A stretch of 64,000 nt of DNA from assembly GCF_001469165.1 (NCBI RefSeq), contig NZ_JABX01000011.1, positions 62,001 to 126,000 of the forward strand, in the 5' to 3' direction. The DNA is from Thiohalocapsa sp. ML1 (GTDB lineage Bacteria; Pseudomonadota; Gammaproteobacteria; Chromatiales; Chromatiaceae). Below the pieces are notes generated by a model. The model did no database searches and had not been told where the DNA came from. It was given only the letters and a program-made list of their open reading frames with translations. A program made the position numbers and the translations under genes. This document shows positions 18,071-26,858 of this stretch, piece after piece; position 1 is the first letter of the stretch; each line of letters starts with the position of its first letter.

Positions 18071-18439
18071 ATGAAGGCGATCATTAACACCGACTCCTGG
18101 GACAGCCTGCAAGCACGGGCGTTGGCGGTCGCACGGCAAGTCGATGCGGGCGAGACGCCCGCCGAGGTCGACTATCACCTGAGCTTCGCGGATGCCGCGC
18201 AGTTGTTTAGCGTGCTGACCCCGAGCCGCCTTGCGCTGCTGGAGCGGCTCAAGGGGCTTGGCGCAACCTCGCTTGAAGCCCTGGCCGAGCAGCTTCAGCG
18301 CGATCCCGAGGCGGTGCGCGCCGATCTCGCGCCGCTGTTGGATTGGGCGTTGATCGAGGAGGACGGCACCGGGCGGCTCTGCGTGCCCTGGGACGCGATC
18401 GAGCTGCATGTCACCCTTTGCGATGCTCAGTCGGCCTGA
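18071..18439 (+). CDS. winged-helix DNA-binding protein, HVO_A0114-like
   Basis: 122 residues. The C-terminal half has a winged helix-turn-helix: RLALLERLKGLGATSLEALA as helices 1-2, AEQLQRDPEAVRADLAPLLD as the recognition helix region, then the wing (LIEEDGTGRLCVPW). This layout matches the HVO_A0114 family, often found next to small toxin-like proteins. GGAGG lies 6 bases before the ATG. I see no intact partner: the region upstream is non-coding and downstream is a broken helicase gene. A regulator or orphan antitoxin is likely. Confidence 0.75.
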   Translation: MKAIINTDSWDSLQARALAVARQVDAGETPAEVDYHLSFADAAQLFSVLTPSRLALLERLKGLGATSLEALAEQLQRDPEAVRADLAPLLDWALIEEDGTGRLCVPWDAIELHVTLCDAQSA

Positions 18440-18476
18440 TCGGATCAAGCTCCGAGCCGATCCCGACATCAGCCCC

Positions 18477-18763
18477 ATGGACCGCAAGCACTACCAACTG
18501 GACACCTTGACGACGCTGGAGCGGTTCGCGCCACGGGCGCGGTAGGTCGGGCCGCACCTGGCCTTCTCCGAGACGGCGCCGGACGAGCCCGCCTATGCCG
18601 TCCAGGGCTTCGGGCTGACCCTACGTGTGTCTGCGGCTCCCCACCGGCGGCGGCAAGTCGGTGCTGGGCGCGGACGCGATCCCGCTGCTGCGCCGCTACG
18701 CCGAGCAAGACTGCCCGCCGGCTGCGCGGCAGGCTCGTCGAGCACGGCATGCATCTCTTGGCT
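18477..18763 (+). pseudogene. type III restriction-like helicase, 5' remnant
   Basis: Starts MDRKHYQLDTLTTLERF, a common opening of DEAD/DEAH helicases of the type III restriction Res kind, but stops after 22 codons (TAG at 18542-18544). Homology then resumes: VGPHLAFSETAPDEPAYAVQ, and after a frame change YVCLRLPTGGGKSVLGADAI, which is the Walker A region. It then ends without the rest of the ATPase. A truncated, frameshifted relic of a defence or restriction helicase. Confidence 0.7.
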
Positions 18764-18811
18764 GCGGGTCGCTATGGTTCAGCTAGCCAGGTTGGAATCC
18801 GCAAACGAGGC

Positions 18812-18996
18812 TCAGTTCGAATTCACCGACGCGCTCTGGTCGATGTCGAGATCTTTCAGCACCTGCGCCAGGTCGTTCTGCAATCCCGTTGCCGCGTCGG
18901 AAGCGATGTCCGCGGAGAGGCCTTGGCCGCATGCTTCGACACCACGGCAATCGGGAAGTCCACCTCGGCAAGGCGTTTGCAGTCCTTGGGGATCAT
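18812..18996 (-). pseudogene. DUF1156 DNA methylase, N-terminal remnant
   Basis: The ATG at 18996 gives MIPKDCKRLAEVDFPIAVVS, then KHAA: the conserved opening of DUF1156 proteins, large adenine-specific methylases of defence islands. The expected next segment (REKSIRHGHPSTLHLWW) is absent and the frame decays. In another frame a plausible protein end remains (SADIASDAATGLQNDLAQVL, stop near 18812). So an internal deletion probably fused the first ~24 codons to unrelated or C-terminal sequence. Its ATG overlaps the stop of the upstream gene (ATGA), showing they were one operon. Confidence 0.65.
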
Positions 18997-19307
18997 GCGG
19001 ACCTATCCGTGTCCGGTCTGCTGACCGTAGCGTCAAGCCCCGCATGCGGTTCATCGCGAGCGCCATAGAGCGCCGAAGCTAGCAGTGACACCGCCGTCTC
19101 CGGAAAATCCTCGCTCCTGAACATGACCTCATGAATCGGTTTCGCTCCCTCGCCAGCCCCGCGCTCGAAAACGCAAATGGACTGCTTGCCGGGCTTTTCA
19201 GGAAACCTGTACTCAAGGTGCAAGTTTTCTCGAACTTCCTCAACCAGCCCTTTCTTGATAAATGAGCCTTTGTTGAGGAGAAAAAAGCGGTGCTGCGTTA
19301 TGATCAT
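18993..19307 (-). CDS. hypothetical protein coupled to the DUF1156 remnant
   Basis: 104 residues from the ATG at 19307; family not recognised. It has a plausible globular sequence (NKGSFIKKGLVEEVRENLHL, then CVFERGAGEGAKPIHEVMF) and clearly lower GC than its neighbours, consistent with transfer. Its stop overlaps the start of the DUF1156 remnant by ATGA, so it was translationally coupled to that methylase. It is a candidate small component of the same, now broken, defence operon. Confidence 0.5.
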   Translation of the reverse strand: MIITQHRFFLLNKGSFIKKGLVEEVRENLHLEYRFPEKPGKQSICVFERGAGEGAKPIHEVMFRSEDFPETAVSLLASALYGARDEPHAGLDATVSRPDTDRSA

Positions 19308-19503
19308 TGTCCGCTCTCTCAGGGTCAAAGTGCCGAAATCGCGACACAGGTAAACCCTCTCGTCAGCCCGCAAGAGCCACCGAAGCGGGGCTGCAATTCG
19401 CGGTCACACAATGCTGAAGCGCCGCCGCTTGCTTCCACGCTGGCCGTCGGCGGCAAGTCAGCACCGCGCCGGTTGTCAGCACCAAGCCTGTCCACCGCTG
19501 CGA

Positions 19504-20472
19504 TCAATGACCTGTCGAGCCGTTCGTAAGCAGAGCGTCGAGGCTGTCCGCATCCAGAACCTTGTCCGCCAATGCATGCAGCTCGGCCTCGGTCGCCTGC
19601 GCGAGTTGCGGCTCCACCCAATCCGGGAGCGGCCCGAACCGACGAGCCATCATGCGCAGCAGCAGACGAGACTCACCTTCGAGCCGGCCCTTCTCGATCA
19701 GCTCGCGGTTCCATTGCTCAACACGTTGTTCAAGCACTGCGTGTACCTCTTGGTAGTCGTCGATGTCCGGGAGACGGATGCTCCGCCGTTTCTTCCGAAC
19801 GAAGCTCTTGTAGATCCACCGGCCGAAGGCGCGCTTCAGGCTGCCGAGGGCCTGGCTGTCGAGCAGTCCGACCAGGCGCTCGTAGACTTTGAGCCAGGTG
19901 GCCTCGTCGCGGGCGTGCTCCAGTTGGAACAGCGCGGCGGCCAGATTGCGGACCTCCGCCGGGAAGGTCGGATCATTGATGATGGCACCCTCGTCGAGCA
20001 ACAGGTAGCGGGAGCTTGGCCGGTAGGCGGCGAGCCCCCCCGGTACCGGCGCGATCAGCTCGGCCAGCTCCACGGCCGCGTTCCAGCGCGGCTCGCCGTT
20101 GTAGAGCACGATGGGCAGCACCGGGGGCAGGCGGCCGTCAGCGGCCAGGTGGCCTTGGGCAATCAGGTCCTGGTAGAGCAGCGTGACGTAGTTGGCGATG
20201 CGCACGGCCATGTAGCGGTCGATGCTGCTCTGGAGCTCGATCAGCAGATAGACGTATAGCCAGGCGTCGCCCCAGCGCAGACGCCAGATGATGTCGTCCT
20301 CGCGCTCGCGCAGGTCGTCGGTGATGAAGCTGCCCTTGACCGTCTCCAGGGAGTCGAGATCGGCCAAGGCCAACCAGTCCTGCCGAACGAAGCCGACGAG
20401 CAGATCGCGAACCATCTCGCGGTGCGAGAACAGGTCCTTGTAGCTGTGATCGTGGTGGGATTCGTTGGGCAT
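19504..20472 (-). CDS. Rpn-family PD-(D/E)XK nuclease with C-terminal DUF4351
   Basis: 322 residues. It opens HDHSYKDLFSHREMVRDLLV, as Rpn/'transposase_31' proteins do. The nuclease core shows the Asp of REDDIIWRLRW followed by VYLLIELQSS (ExQ form of the ExK motif). The last ~55 residues (ESRLLLRMMARRFGPLPDWV onward) are a DUF4351 tail. Rpn proteins are Mg-dependent DNA endonucleases linked to recombination and, more recently, to phage defence. GGAGG lies 7 bases before the ATG, and the start is 2 bp from the stop of the SNF2 helicase gene, so the two are almost certainly one operon. Confidence 0.9.
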   Translation of the reverse strand: MPNESHHDHSYKDLFSHREMVRDLLVGFVRQDWLALADLDSLETVKGSFITDDLREREDDIIWRLRWGDAWLYVYLLIELQSSIDRYMAVRIANYVTLLYQDLIAQGHLAADGRLPPVLPIVLYNGEPRWNAAVELAELIAPVPGGLAAYRPSSRYLLLDEGAIINDPTFPAEVRNLAAALFQLEHARDEATWLKVYERLVGLLDSQALGSLKRAFGRWIYKSFVRKKRRSIRLPDIDDYQEVHAVLEQRVEQWNRELIEKGRLEGESRLLLRMMARRFGPLPDWVEPQLAQATEAELHALADKVLDADSLDALLTNGSTGH

Positions 20473-20474
20473 GG

Positions 20475-23400
20475 TCAGCCTCCCTGGAATGTCTGCGGAT
20501 CCTCGGCGACACCGAGCGGCCGATGCCGGGCGTCGACATCCAGCCAATAGTGCTGCACCTTCACCACTTCGTGCCAGTCGATCCGCGCCGGGTCCTTGAT
20601 CGGCTCAATCAGCTTCGGCTCGGCGCTGCAATTGGTGACGACATAGAGCCAGTAGCAGTCGCGCCGGTCCTCGGCGACGCGGCGCTCGTTCGGGGTCAGC
20701 AGCACCCGGCCGCGGGCGGCACCGAGCCCCTTGACCTCGATGAGCCGCAGCTCGCCGGCGTTCGGGTCCAGGCTGGTGATGTCGTAGCCGAGGTTCTTTT
20801 CGTGTACGTCCACCGGCATTCGGCCCTGTGCGGTCTCGTAGGCCATGACGACGCGCATGGCGATGGCCTCCGTCTCCAGGCTCGGGCGCAGGTTGCGCAG
20901 CTCCGGGCTTTCGCGCTCGGGGTGCGGCAGCACGGCGACGCTGGTCAGGCGCTCGACGCCTTGCAGGGAGACGGCGCGCTGGCGCGAAAGATCCAGCCGG
21001 CGGCGCTCGCGGCGGGCAGTCAGCTCTGCGTGCCGGAGCTCGGCACGAGCGAGGCGGCCTTCCGCGCCTTGCACGCCGTCATCGGCATCCTCGGCGGCAC
21101 GGCCGATCTCCTCGTCGGCCTTCTGCATCAGCTCGGTGAGGGAGAGGTTCACGTGCGCTCCGATGCGGTCGATCTCGCCGCGGCGCTCGGCGCGTACCTC
21201 GTTGACGAAGGGGCTGAGGGCGTGCTCATGGAGCCAGGCTTCGCAGTCGGGGAGGTCGGCCAGTTGGCCCGGGGCTGCCGGGTGCTGCGCGGGCGCCAGG
21301 TCGCCCAGGAGCGAGGGCTCCACCAGGCGGTGGCGTTGGTCCGACTTGGTCTCGACCGCGAACAGGCGCTCGTGGATGGTCTGGCCCAGGCCATCGACGG
21401 CGCGGGCGCGGTAGATGTCGATGCGGGCCGGGCGGTCGTGCTGGAGCGACCAGAAGGTTGCGCCGGCGCTCAATGTGTCGCGGGCGCGGGCAAGGACCTC
21501 GCGCCTCAGGGCCTCGAACAGCGGGTGTCCGGGCGTGACCCATTCCAGGTTGCGGGTGTCGGCGGTGTGCCGGTCCGTGGTGCAGCGCGGATAGCGCGCG
21601 GCCAGCGGCGGCAGGCGCCAGTGCGCAGCGTGCTCGTGGATGCGCAGCGCCGCCGGCGTGCGGCCGGGCTCGAAGGTGTGGGCAGGGGTGTGCAGACGCT
21701 TGAGCGCCAGGTCGCAGCAGTTTGCCGCCTCGGCAATGAATCGGGCGATGGTCTCCGGCACCACCCGGCGCTCCTGCGCGCGCGCACGCCGCTCCACCAG
21801 CATGCCGAGGTTGAGTGTCTTGGAGGCCAGGCCCTCCAGCGCGTTCTGGCAGATGGCGCGGAACTGGCGTTCGTCCACGTCCGTCAGCAGGCGGTCTTCG
21901 AGGTCAAGGTCGCCGAGGCGCCCGGCGTAGTAGTCCCGCAGCACGCGCTCCACGTGGGCGGCCGGCAGGACCTCGCCGACGACGTTGAACACGGCGTCGT
22001 CGTCCAGCGCGTCGCGGATGGCCTGGAGCTTGTCGAGCAGCCGGTGCAGCACGCGGCCCTCGATGGTGTTGGTGGCCACGAAGTTGAAGATCAGGCAGTC
22101 GCGGAGCTGGCCGTAGCGGTGGATGCGGCCCATGCGCTGCTCCAGCCGGTTCGGGTTCCACGGGATGTCGTAGTTGAACAGGATGTGACAGCACTGGAGG
22201 TTGATGCCCTCGCCGGCGGCCTCGGTGGCGACCAGGATCTGGATCCGGCCCTCGCGAAACTGCTGCTCGGCATAGAGCCGGCTGCCGGGCTCGTCGCGGG
22301 ACCCGGGGCGCATACCGCCGTGGATGAAGCCGACGCGAAAGCCCCAGGCGTCGAGCTGCTCGATCAGGTAGCTGAGCGTGTCCTTGAACTCGGTGAACAG
22401 CAGCAGACGCTGGTCGGGACGGTCGAAAAAGCCCTCCTGCTGCATCAGGGCCTTGAGGCGGGACAGCTTGGCCTCGCAGCCGGCGGCCTCGACGCGCTCC
22501 GCCTGTTGGGCCAGCATCAGTAGTTGGTCGATCTCCTCGCGCACCTCGGCGGCGTTGGCGGCCAGCGTGACGGCCTCCAGCAGGTGCTCCAGCCGCTCGC
22601 GCTCGCCTTCTTCCAGCTCTTCCAGCTCTTCCGCCGTGGGCAGGTCGGGCGGCGCCGTCGCGGCAAGGTCTTGGGCGTGCTGTAAGCCTTCGCCGAGCCG
22701 GCGGGCGCGGTTCTCCAGGGAGCGCCGAAGGGCCTGGGTGCTGGAGGCGAGCCGGCGCTGGTAGAGGGCCATCAGGAAACCGACGGCGCGGGCGCGCGGG
22801 TCGTCCCGGGCGGCGGCGTTGGTGCTCTGGCGCTTCACGAAGCGGGTCACGGCGCGGTAGAGCTCAAACTCGTCGCCGTCGATCTGGAACTCCACCGTGT
22901 GCGGGATGCGCTTGGTAAAGATCGGTCGCGCGACCCATTGGCCGTCCGGCTGGCGCTCAGGGAAATAGACCATCGCCTCTTTCGTGCGACGCAGATAGAA
23001 GGGCGCGGTCTGGCGCTCCATGGCCTGGCGGATAGAGCTGACATCGGCGTAGGCGTCCTTGTCCAGCAACTGCAGGAACAGGGTAAAGCTCTCCGGGCAG
23101 CCCTTGTGCGGCGTCGCGGTGAGCAGCAGCAGATGGTCCGAGCTGTCCCGCAGCAGCTCGCCCAAGGCATAGCGGGCGGTCTTGCGCGCCGGCGGGCTCC
23201 AGGACATGCGATGCGCCTCATCGACGATGATCAGATCCCAGTGGGCCTGGCGCAGGCCCGGCAGGATGTCGTCGCGCTTGGCGAGGTCCAGCGACGCGAT
23301 CACCTGGCGCTGTTTGAGCCACTGATTGACGCCGAATTGGTCGCGGATGTCGTGGCCCTTGAGGACGATGAACTCCTCGTCGAATTTCTCCTTCAGCTCG

Positions 23401-23921
23401 CGCTGCCACTGGAAGCCGAGGTTTGCGGGGCCGACGATCAGCACCCGCTCGGCGAGTCCGCGCAGCTTCAGCTCGCGGATCAGGAGCCCCGCCATGATGG
23501 TCTTGCCGGCGCCGGCGTCGTCGGCCAGCAGGAAGCGCACGCGGGCGAGCTTGAGCAGGTGGTCGTACACCGCTGCAAGCTGATGCGGCAGCGGATCGAC
23601 GCGCGAGATGGACAGGCCGAAGTAGGGGTCGAACTCCCAGGCGATGCCGAGCGCGTAGGCTTGCAGGCCGAGGCGCAGCAGCGCTGCATCGCCGTCGTAG
23701 CCGCAGGCGCCGCCGACGACGGACAGTCCTTCCAGCTCGGCATCCGTCAGCGTGACGCTGTGAAATCGCTCGGTCTGCGTACCGACAAGCCCGAGCGTCC
23801 AGCGGCCGTTTGCGCAGTTGGCGGTGACCACGCGCATGGGCTCGTTGAACAGAGGGCCGGTCAGTGTGTGTCCGGGTTCCAGCACTGGGGCGTCTGCGTG
23901 TCCGTCGTTCCGGGTGGTCAA
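20475..23921 (-). CDS. SNF2/DEAH helicase with C-terminal DUF3883 nuclease-like domain
   Basis: 1148 residues. Walker A is DDAGAGKTIMAGL (134-146; 'AGAGKT' where most SNF2 proteins have VGLGKT), DEAH is LIIVDEAHRMSW near 230, motif III LLLLTATPHKG, and motif VI RLEQRMGRIHRYGQ. A Glu-rich coiled insert lies between the two helicase lobes. The C-terminal ~130 residues are DUF3883, with YDITS...LRLIEVKG, a PD-(D/E)XK-like arrangement. Helicase-DUF3883 proteins occur in DISARM-related and other defence islands. The start is a TTG at 23921 without a clear ribosome-binding site, so it may be elsewhere. Overlaps nothing downstream except the 2-bp-spaced Rpn gene. Confidence 0.88.
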   Translation of the reverse strand: MTTRNDGHADAPVLEPGHTLTGPLFNEPMRVVTANCANGRWTLGLVGTQTERFHSVTLTDAELEGLSVVGGACGYDGDAALLRLGLQAYALGIAWEFDPYFGLSISRVDPLPHQLAAVYDHLLKLARVRFLLADDAGAGKTIMAGLLIRELKLRGLAERVLIVGPANLGFQWQRELKEKFDEEFIVLKGHDIRDQFGVNQWLKQRQVIASLDLAKRDDILPGLRQAHWDLIIVDEAHRMSWSPPARKTARYALGELLRDSSDHLLLLTATPHKGCPESFTLFLQLLDKDAYADVSSIRQAMERQTAPFYLRRTKEAMVYFPERQPDGQWVARPIFTKRIPHTVEFQIDGDEFELYRAVTRFVKRQSTNAAARDDPRARAVGFLMALYQRRLASSTQALRRSLENRARRLGEGLQHAQDLAATAPPDLPTAEELEELEEGERERLEHLLEAVTLAANAAEVREEIDQLLMLAQQAERVEAAGCEAKLSRLKALMQQEGFFDRPDQRLLLFTEFKDTLSYLIEQLDAWGFRVGFIHGGMRPGSRDEPGSRLYAEQQFREGRIQILVATEAAGEGINLQCCHILFNYDIPWNPNRLEQRMGRIHRYGQLRDCLIFNFVATNTIEGRVLHRLLDKLQAIRDALDDDAVFNVVGEVLPAAHVERVLRDYYAGRLGDLDLEDRLLTDVDERQFRAICQNALEGLASKTLNLGMLVERRARAQERRVVPETIARFIAEAANCCDLALKRLHTPAHTFEPGRTPAALRIHEHAAHWRLPPLAARYPRCTTDRHTADTRNLEWVTPGHPLFEALRREVLARARDTLSAGATFWSLQHDRPARIDIYRARAVDGLGQTIHERLFAVETKSDQRHRLVEPSLLGDLAPAQHPAAPGQLADLPDCEAWLHEHALSPFVNEVRAERRGEIDRIGAHVNLSLTELMQKADEEIGRAAEDADDGVQGAEGRLARAELRHAELTARRERRRLDLSRQRAVSLQGVERLTSVAVLPHPERESPELRNLRPSLETEAIAMRVVMAYETAQGRMPVDVHEKNLGYDITSLDPNAGELRLIEVKGLGAARGRVLLTPNERRVAEDRRDCYWLYVVTNCSAEPKLIEPIKDPARIDWHEVVKVQHYWLDVDARHRPLGVAEDPQTFQGG

Positions 23922-24039
23922 GGCGCCGAAGAAGGAAGATTAACGCATATTATGGACCGACGAACTGCAGGCAGTCGGTGGCTCCGTGTGCGAAGACGAC
24001 TCAGCGCCGACCGAAGAGCCGCAGCGGGTAGTGGAAGCA

Positions 24040-24350
24040 TGGCCGCGCTTGAGCAGGTCTTGGCTTTGCTCGACACCCGCATCGCGTACTTCTGGGTCTG
24101 GGCGACCCACGCCGGTGCCGAGCTCGATTTGCTGGTTACGGTCGGCGCCCGCCGCTATGGCTTCGAATTCAAGTTGGGCGATGCGCCCAGGGGGCCACGC
24201 GCTCAATGCGCGTCGCACTGGCCGACTTGGGTCTGGAGCACCTCTGGAACATGTGCCCGGGCTGCGATGACTTGCGCTGGATGAGCGCCTCTCCGTCTTG
24301 CCGCTGCGCGCGAGTGCGGACCTACCGAAACTGATGGCGCTCGGCTCTGC
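24040..24350 (+). pseudogene. DUF4143-type ATPase, C-terminal remnant, frameshifted
   Basis: Frame one reads RIAYFWVWATHAGAELDLLV, then RRYGFEFKLGDAPRG, the nuclease-like ('GAELDLL...EFK') end of AAA/DUF4143 proteins. Homology continues after a shift as ATRSMRVALADLGLEHLWNM. No ATPase domain precedes it. A transferred gene fragment between the helicase gene and the pqq operon. The rest of 23922-24473 shows nothing. Confidence 0.7.
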
Positions 24351-24473
24351 ACGCGGTCACGTCTGAACCCTGCTTAAAGGTCTGGCGTTGCACGTGCCGC
24401 ATGCCACGGCTCCAATCCAGCGCTGTCTCGCATCGGCGGCTCGCGGGCGCTCCGCGCTCCGCAGCGCGAGCCG

Positions 24474-24764
24474 TCAGCCGCCCGCCGTCGCCACCCGGCT
24501 CAGCCAGCCCTCGGCAGAGGCGGCGGTCACCAGCTCCAGCACGTCGTCGGCGAGGTCGGGGGCGCCGAAGGTCTGCTCCAGGTCGGCGATGACGGCGGAT
24601 AAGGGCGTTGCGCCGTCGCAGCGGCGCAGGATCTCGGCGGCGCTGTCGTTCAGGCGCACCATGCCCTCCGGGTAGAGCACCACCCAGCACTGCTGGGCCT
24701 CCTCCCATTGCAGGCGGTGGCCGGGGGCGACGGTGTAGACGGCGTTGGGGTCGGCGGCCGGCAT
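24474..24764 (-). CDS. pqqD: PQQ biosynthesis peptide chaperone PqqD
   Basis: 96 residues, full length. PqqD binds the precursor peptide PqqA and presents it to the radical-SAM enzyme PqqE. Family features are the start APGHRLQWEEAQQCWVVLYP, the MVRLNDSAAEILRRCDG segment and the acidic C-terminal helix. Its ATG overlaps the pqqC stop by one base (TGATG). No pqqE follows: downstream is the DUF4143 remnant. Confidence 0.95.
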   Translation of the reverse strand: MPAADPNAVYTVAPGHRLQWEEAQQCWVVLYPEGMVRLNDSAAEILRRCDGATPLSAVIADLEQTFGAPDLADDVLELVTAASAEGWLSRVATAGG

Positions 24765-25522
24765 CAGGCGTGGTCCTCGTTGAAGTAGGGCGGCATGTGG
24801 AGCACGTAGGCCATGTACATGGCATCCAGCATGCTCCAGAGGATGTCGAGCTTGAGGTCCAGGATCTGCAAGGCCCGCGCCTGGCGCTCTGGCGTGTCGA
24901 ACCAGGCCAGGGTCACGGCGAGGCCGTGCTCCACGTCGCGGCCGGCCTGGCTGACGCGCTTGCGGAAGTAGTCAAGGCCGCTCGGCTCGATCCACGGGTA
25001 GTCCCGCGGCCAGTTCTCCAGGCGCTGGCGGTGGATGCTGGGTGCGAAGAGCTCCGTCAGCGAGGCGCAGACGCCCTCGTGCCACTCGGCGCTGCGCACG
25101 AAGTTGACATAGGCATCCACCGCGAAGCGCACGCCGGGCAGCACCATGTCCTGCGACCAGAGCGTCTCGCGGCTCAAGCCGCAGGCCTCGCCCAACCGCA
25201 CCCAGGCCTCAATGCCGCCCTCTTCGCCGTCGTAGCCGTCGTGGTCGAGGATGCGCTGGAGCCACAGCCGGCGGGTGTCGCGGTCCGGGCAGTTGGCCAT
25301 CAGCGCGGCGTCTTTCCGCGGGATGGTGATCTGGTAGTAGAAGCGGTTCGCGACCCAGCCGCGGATCTGCTCCGGCGTCAGCTCGCCGCGGGCCATCATC
25401 TGGTGATACGGGTGGTGGATGTGATAGCGGCGCCCGCGGGCGCGGAGCTCCGCCTCGAACTGCTCGCGGGTCCAGGCGGTGCACTCGCTCGGCGTCGTGC
25501 TCACGGGTGCTCCGGTCGTCAT
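24764..25522 (-). CDS. pqqC: pyrroloquinoline-quinone synthase PqqC
   Basis: 252 residues. PqqC is a cofactorless oxidase of the heme-oxygenase-like fold that performs the final ring closure and eight-electron oxidation giving PQQ. The family core is visible: [20 protein letters not shown], then [17 protein letters not shown], the [13 protein letters not shown] helix and the C-terminal YVLHMPPYF. It overlaps pqqB by 4 bp (ATGA) and pqqD by 1 bp, so the three genes are translationally coupled. Confidence 0.96.
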   Translation of the reverse strand: MTTGAPVSTTPSECTAWTREQFEAELRARGRRYHIHHPYHQMMARGELTPEQIRGWVANRFYYQITIPRKDAALMANCPDRDTRRLWLQRILDHDGYDGEEGGIEAWVRLGEACGLSRETLWSQDMVLPGVRFAVDAYVNFVRSAEWHEGVCASLTELFAPSIHRQRLENWPRDYPWIEPSGLDYFRKRVSQAGRDVEHGLAVTLAWFDTPERQARALQILDLKLDILWSMLDAMYMAYVLHMPPYFNEDHA

Positions 25523-26448
25523 AGGCTTAAGTCCATACCGTCCCGGGCGACTTCGATGCCGGCGGCGGCGAGTGCCGCGCGCTCGGGCGAGTCTTCGACC
25601 AGGATCGGGTTGGTGTTGTTGATGTGGATCAGCACCTTGCGCTGACGCTCGAAGGGCGCGAGGGCGTCGATCATGCCGCCGCCGTCGATGCCCTCGCCGG
25701 ACTGCGGCAGGTGACCCATGGCCAGCGCACGGCGGGTGCCGACGCCGCGGCTGGCCAGCTCGTCGTCGCGCCAGCAGGTGCCGTCGATGAGGAGCAGGTC
25801 CGCGGCGGTCATGGCGGGGCGCAGGTGCTCCTCGATGTACGCCAGGCCGGGGGCGTAGAAGAGGCTTCGGCCGCTCGCGTCGTCGCGCACCACGAGCCCG
25901 ATGTTGTCGCCGGGGTGGGGGTCCTCGCGGTGCGGCGAGTAGGGCGGTGCCTTGCTCGCCAGCGCGAGCGCGGAGAAGCTGAGCCCCTCGATGCCGTCGA
26001 TGCGGAACCAGGCCCCATCGATGGGCAGCTCGTGCCAGTCCACGCCGCAGTAGTGGCCGAGCATGGGGATGATCGGGAAGCCCGTGCTGAGATCCTGGCG
26101 GACCATCGCTGTCGTGTAGAGCGGCAGCCTGCGGTCCAGCTCCCGGAGCATCAAGAGGCCGGTGGCGTGGTCGATCTGGCTGTCCACGAGCAGCACGGCG
26201 CGGATGCCGGTGTCGCGCCGCGCCCGCGCCGGTTGCAGCGCCGGGAAGCTTAGGATTTGCGCACGGATGTCGGGGGATGCGTTGATCAGCAGCCAGTCCG
26301 CGCCGTCGCCGCTGACGGCGATGGACGACTGCGTGCGCGGCGTCGCGTTCAGCGTGCCGGCGCGCACGCCGGCGCAGTTGTCGCAGTTGCAGTTCCACTG
26401 CGGAAAGCCGCCGCCGGCCCCGGCGCCGAGCACATGCACGCTTAGCAC
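25519..26448 (-). CDS. pqqB: PQQ biosynthesis protein PqqB
   Basis: 309 residues, metallo-beta-lactamase fold. PqqB is thought to hydroxylate the Tyr of the cross-linked Glu-Tyr intermediate. The start [20 protein letters not shown] contains the CxCxxC zinc site typical of PqqB, and [14 protein letters not shown] replaces the HxHxDH motif of standard family members, as usual here. The start is GTG. The upstream DNA holds no pqqA (no small ORF with the ExxxY core) on either strand. Confidence 0.96.
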   Translation of the reverse strand: MLSVHVLGAGAGGGFPQWNCNCDNCAGVRAGTLNATPRTQSSIAVSGDGADWLLINASPDIRAQILSFPALQPARARRDTGIRAVLLVDSQIDHATGLLMLRELDRRLPLYTTAMVRQDLSTGFPIIPMLGHYCGVDWHELPIDGAWFRIDGIEGLSFSALALASKAPPYSPHREDPHPGDNIGLVVRDDASGRSLFYAPGLAYIEEHLRPAMTAADLLLIDGTCWRDDELASRGVGTRRALAMGHLPQSGEGIDGGGMIDALAPFERQRKVLIHINNTNPILVEDSPERAALAAAGIEVARDGMDLSL

Positions 26449-26657
26449 GGTCCGGCTCCGTGGGCTAGCGGGGTTGCCCTCGGCGCGGTCATGGCCGTGT
26501 TGTCCGACCTGGGCCTAAACCCCGGCGGCGGCGAGGGCGAAGCCGGCGATGCCGCCGACCTATACTGGCCCGGCAACCGGCGGCGCTTCGCCGCGCGATG
26601 CGCGCTGCGATGGCGGTGTCGAGCACGGCCTCGTCCGGGGCGCGCCAGCCCGGCGGC

Positions 26658-26784
26658 AGTTTCGACGGGGCGTCGGACTGGCCAGGTGCGTCGGGATTGG
26701 GGTTGGGATCGGTTGCCACTTGGTTCGATTTCGATAGCGATTTCGATAGCGATTAGCACGACTTGTCGGTCTCAGGCGAAGCTC
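26658..26784 (+). repeat. dispersed element B, copy 2
   Basis: Near-complete copy: GTCGGACTGGCCAGGTGCGT, the GATTGGGGTTGGGATCGG run, TTCGATTTCGATAGCGATTT, and the tail ending GGCGAAGCTC. It occupies the pqqB upstream region. The 26449-26657 stretch beside it holds no gene I can support. Confidence 0.85.
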
Positions 26785-26858
26785 CATTGGACATGCGTCT
26801 CGACGCCCTGCACCGCAAGATGCGCAAGCACGGCCTGGCTCAGCGGCGGGACTGACGG

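Noticed and set aside
17539-18090. Minus-strand open frame across tRNA-Lys and its terminator
   Set aside because: It reads antisense through an intact tRNA and terminator; the peptide (GRQGFEPWTKGL) is the usual false product of antisense tRNA sequence.
20523-22523. 666-codon frame opposite the SNF2 helicase gene
   Set aside because: No recognisable motifs; the helicase strand shows all expected ones.
17528-24350. Integrated element with att sites at tRNA-Lys
   Set aside because: The accessory content is suggestive, but I found no integrase and no repeated tRNA 3' end on the right side of the island.
26792-26854. Small plus-strand ORF (MRLDALHRKMRKHGLAQRRD) as pqqA
   Set aside because: It lacks the Glu-x-x-x-Tyr core, is on the opposite strand to pqqB, and has no ribosome-binding site.
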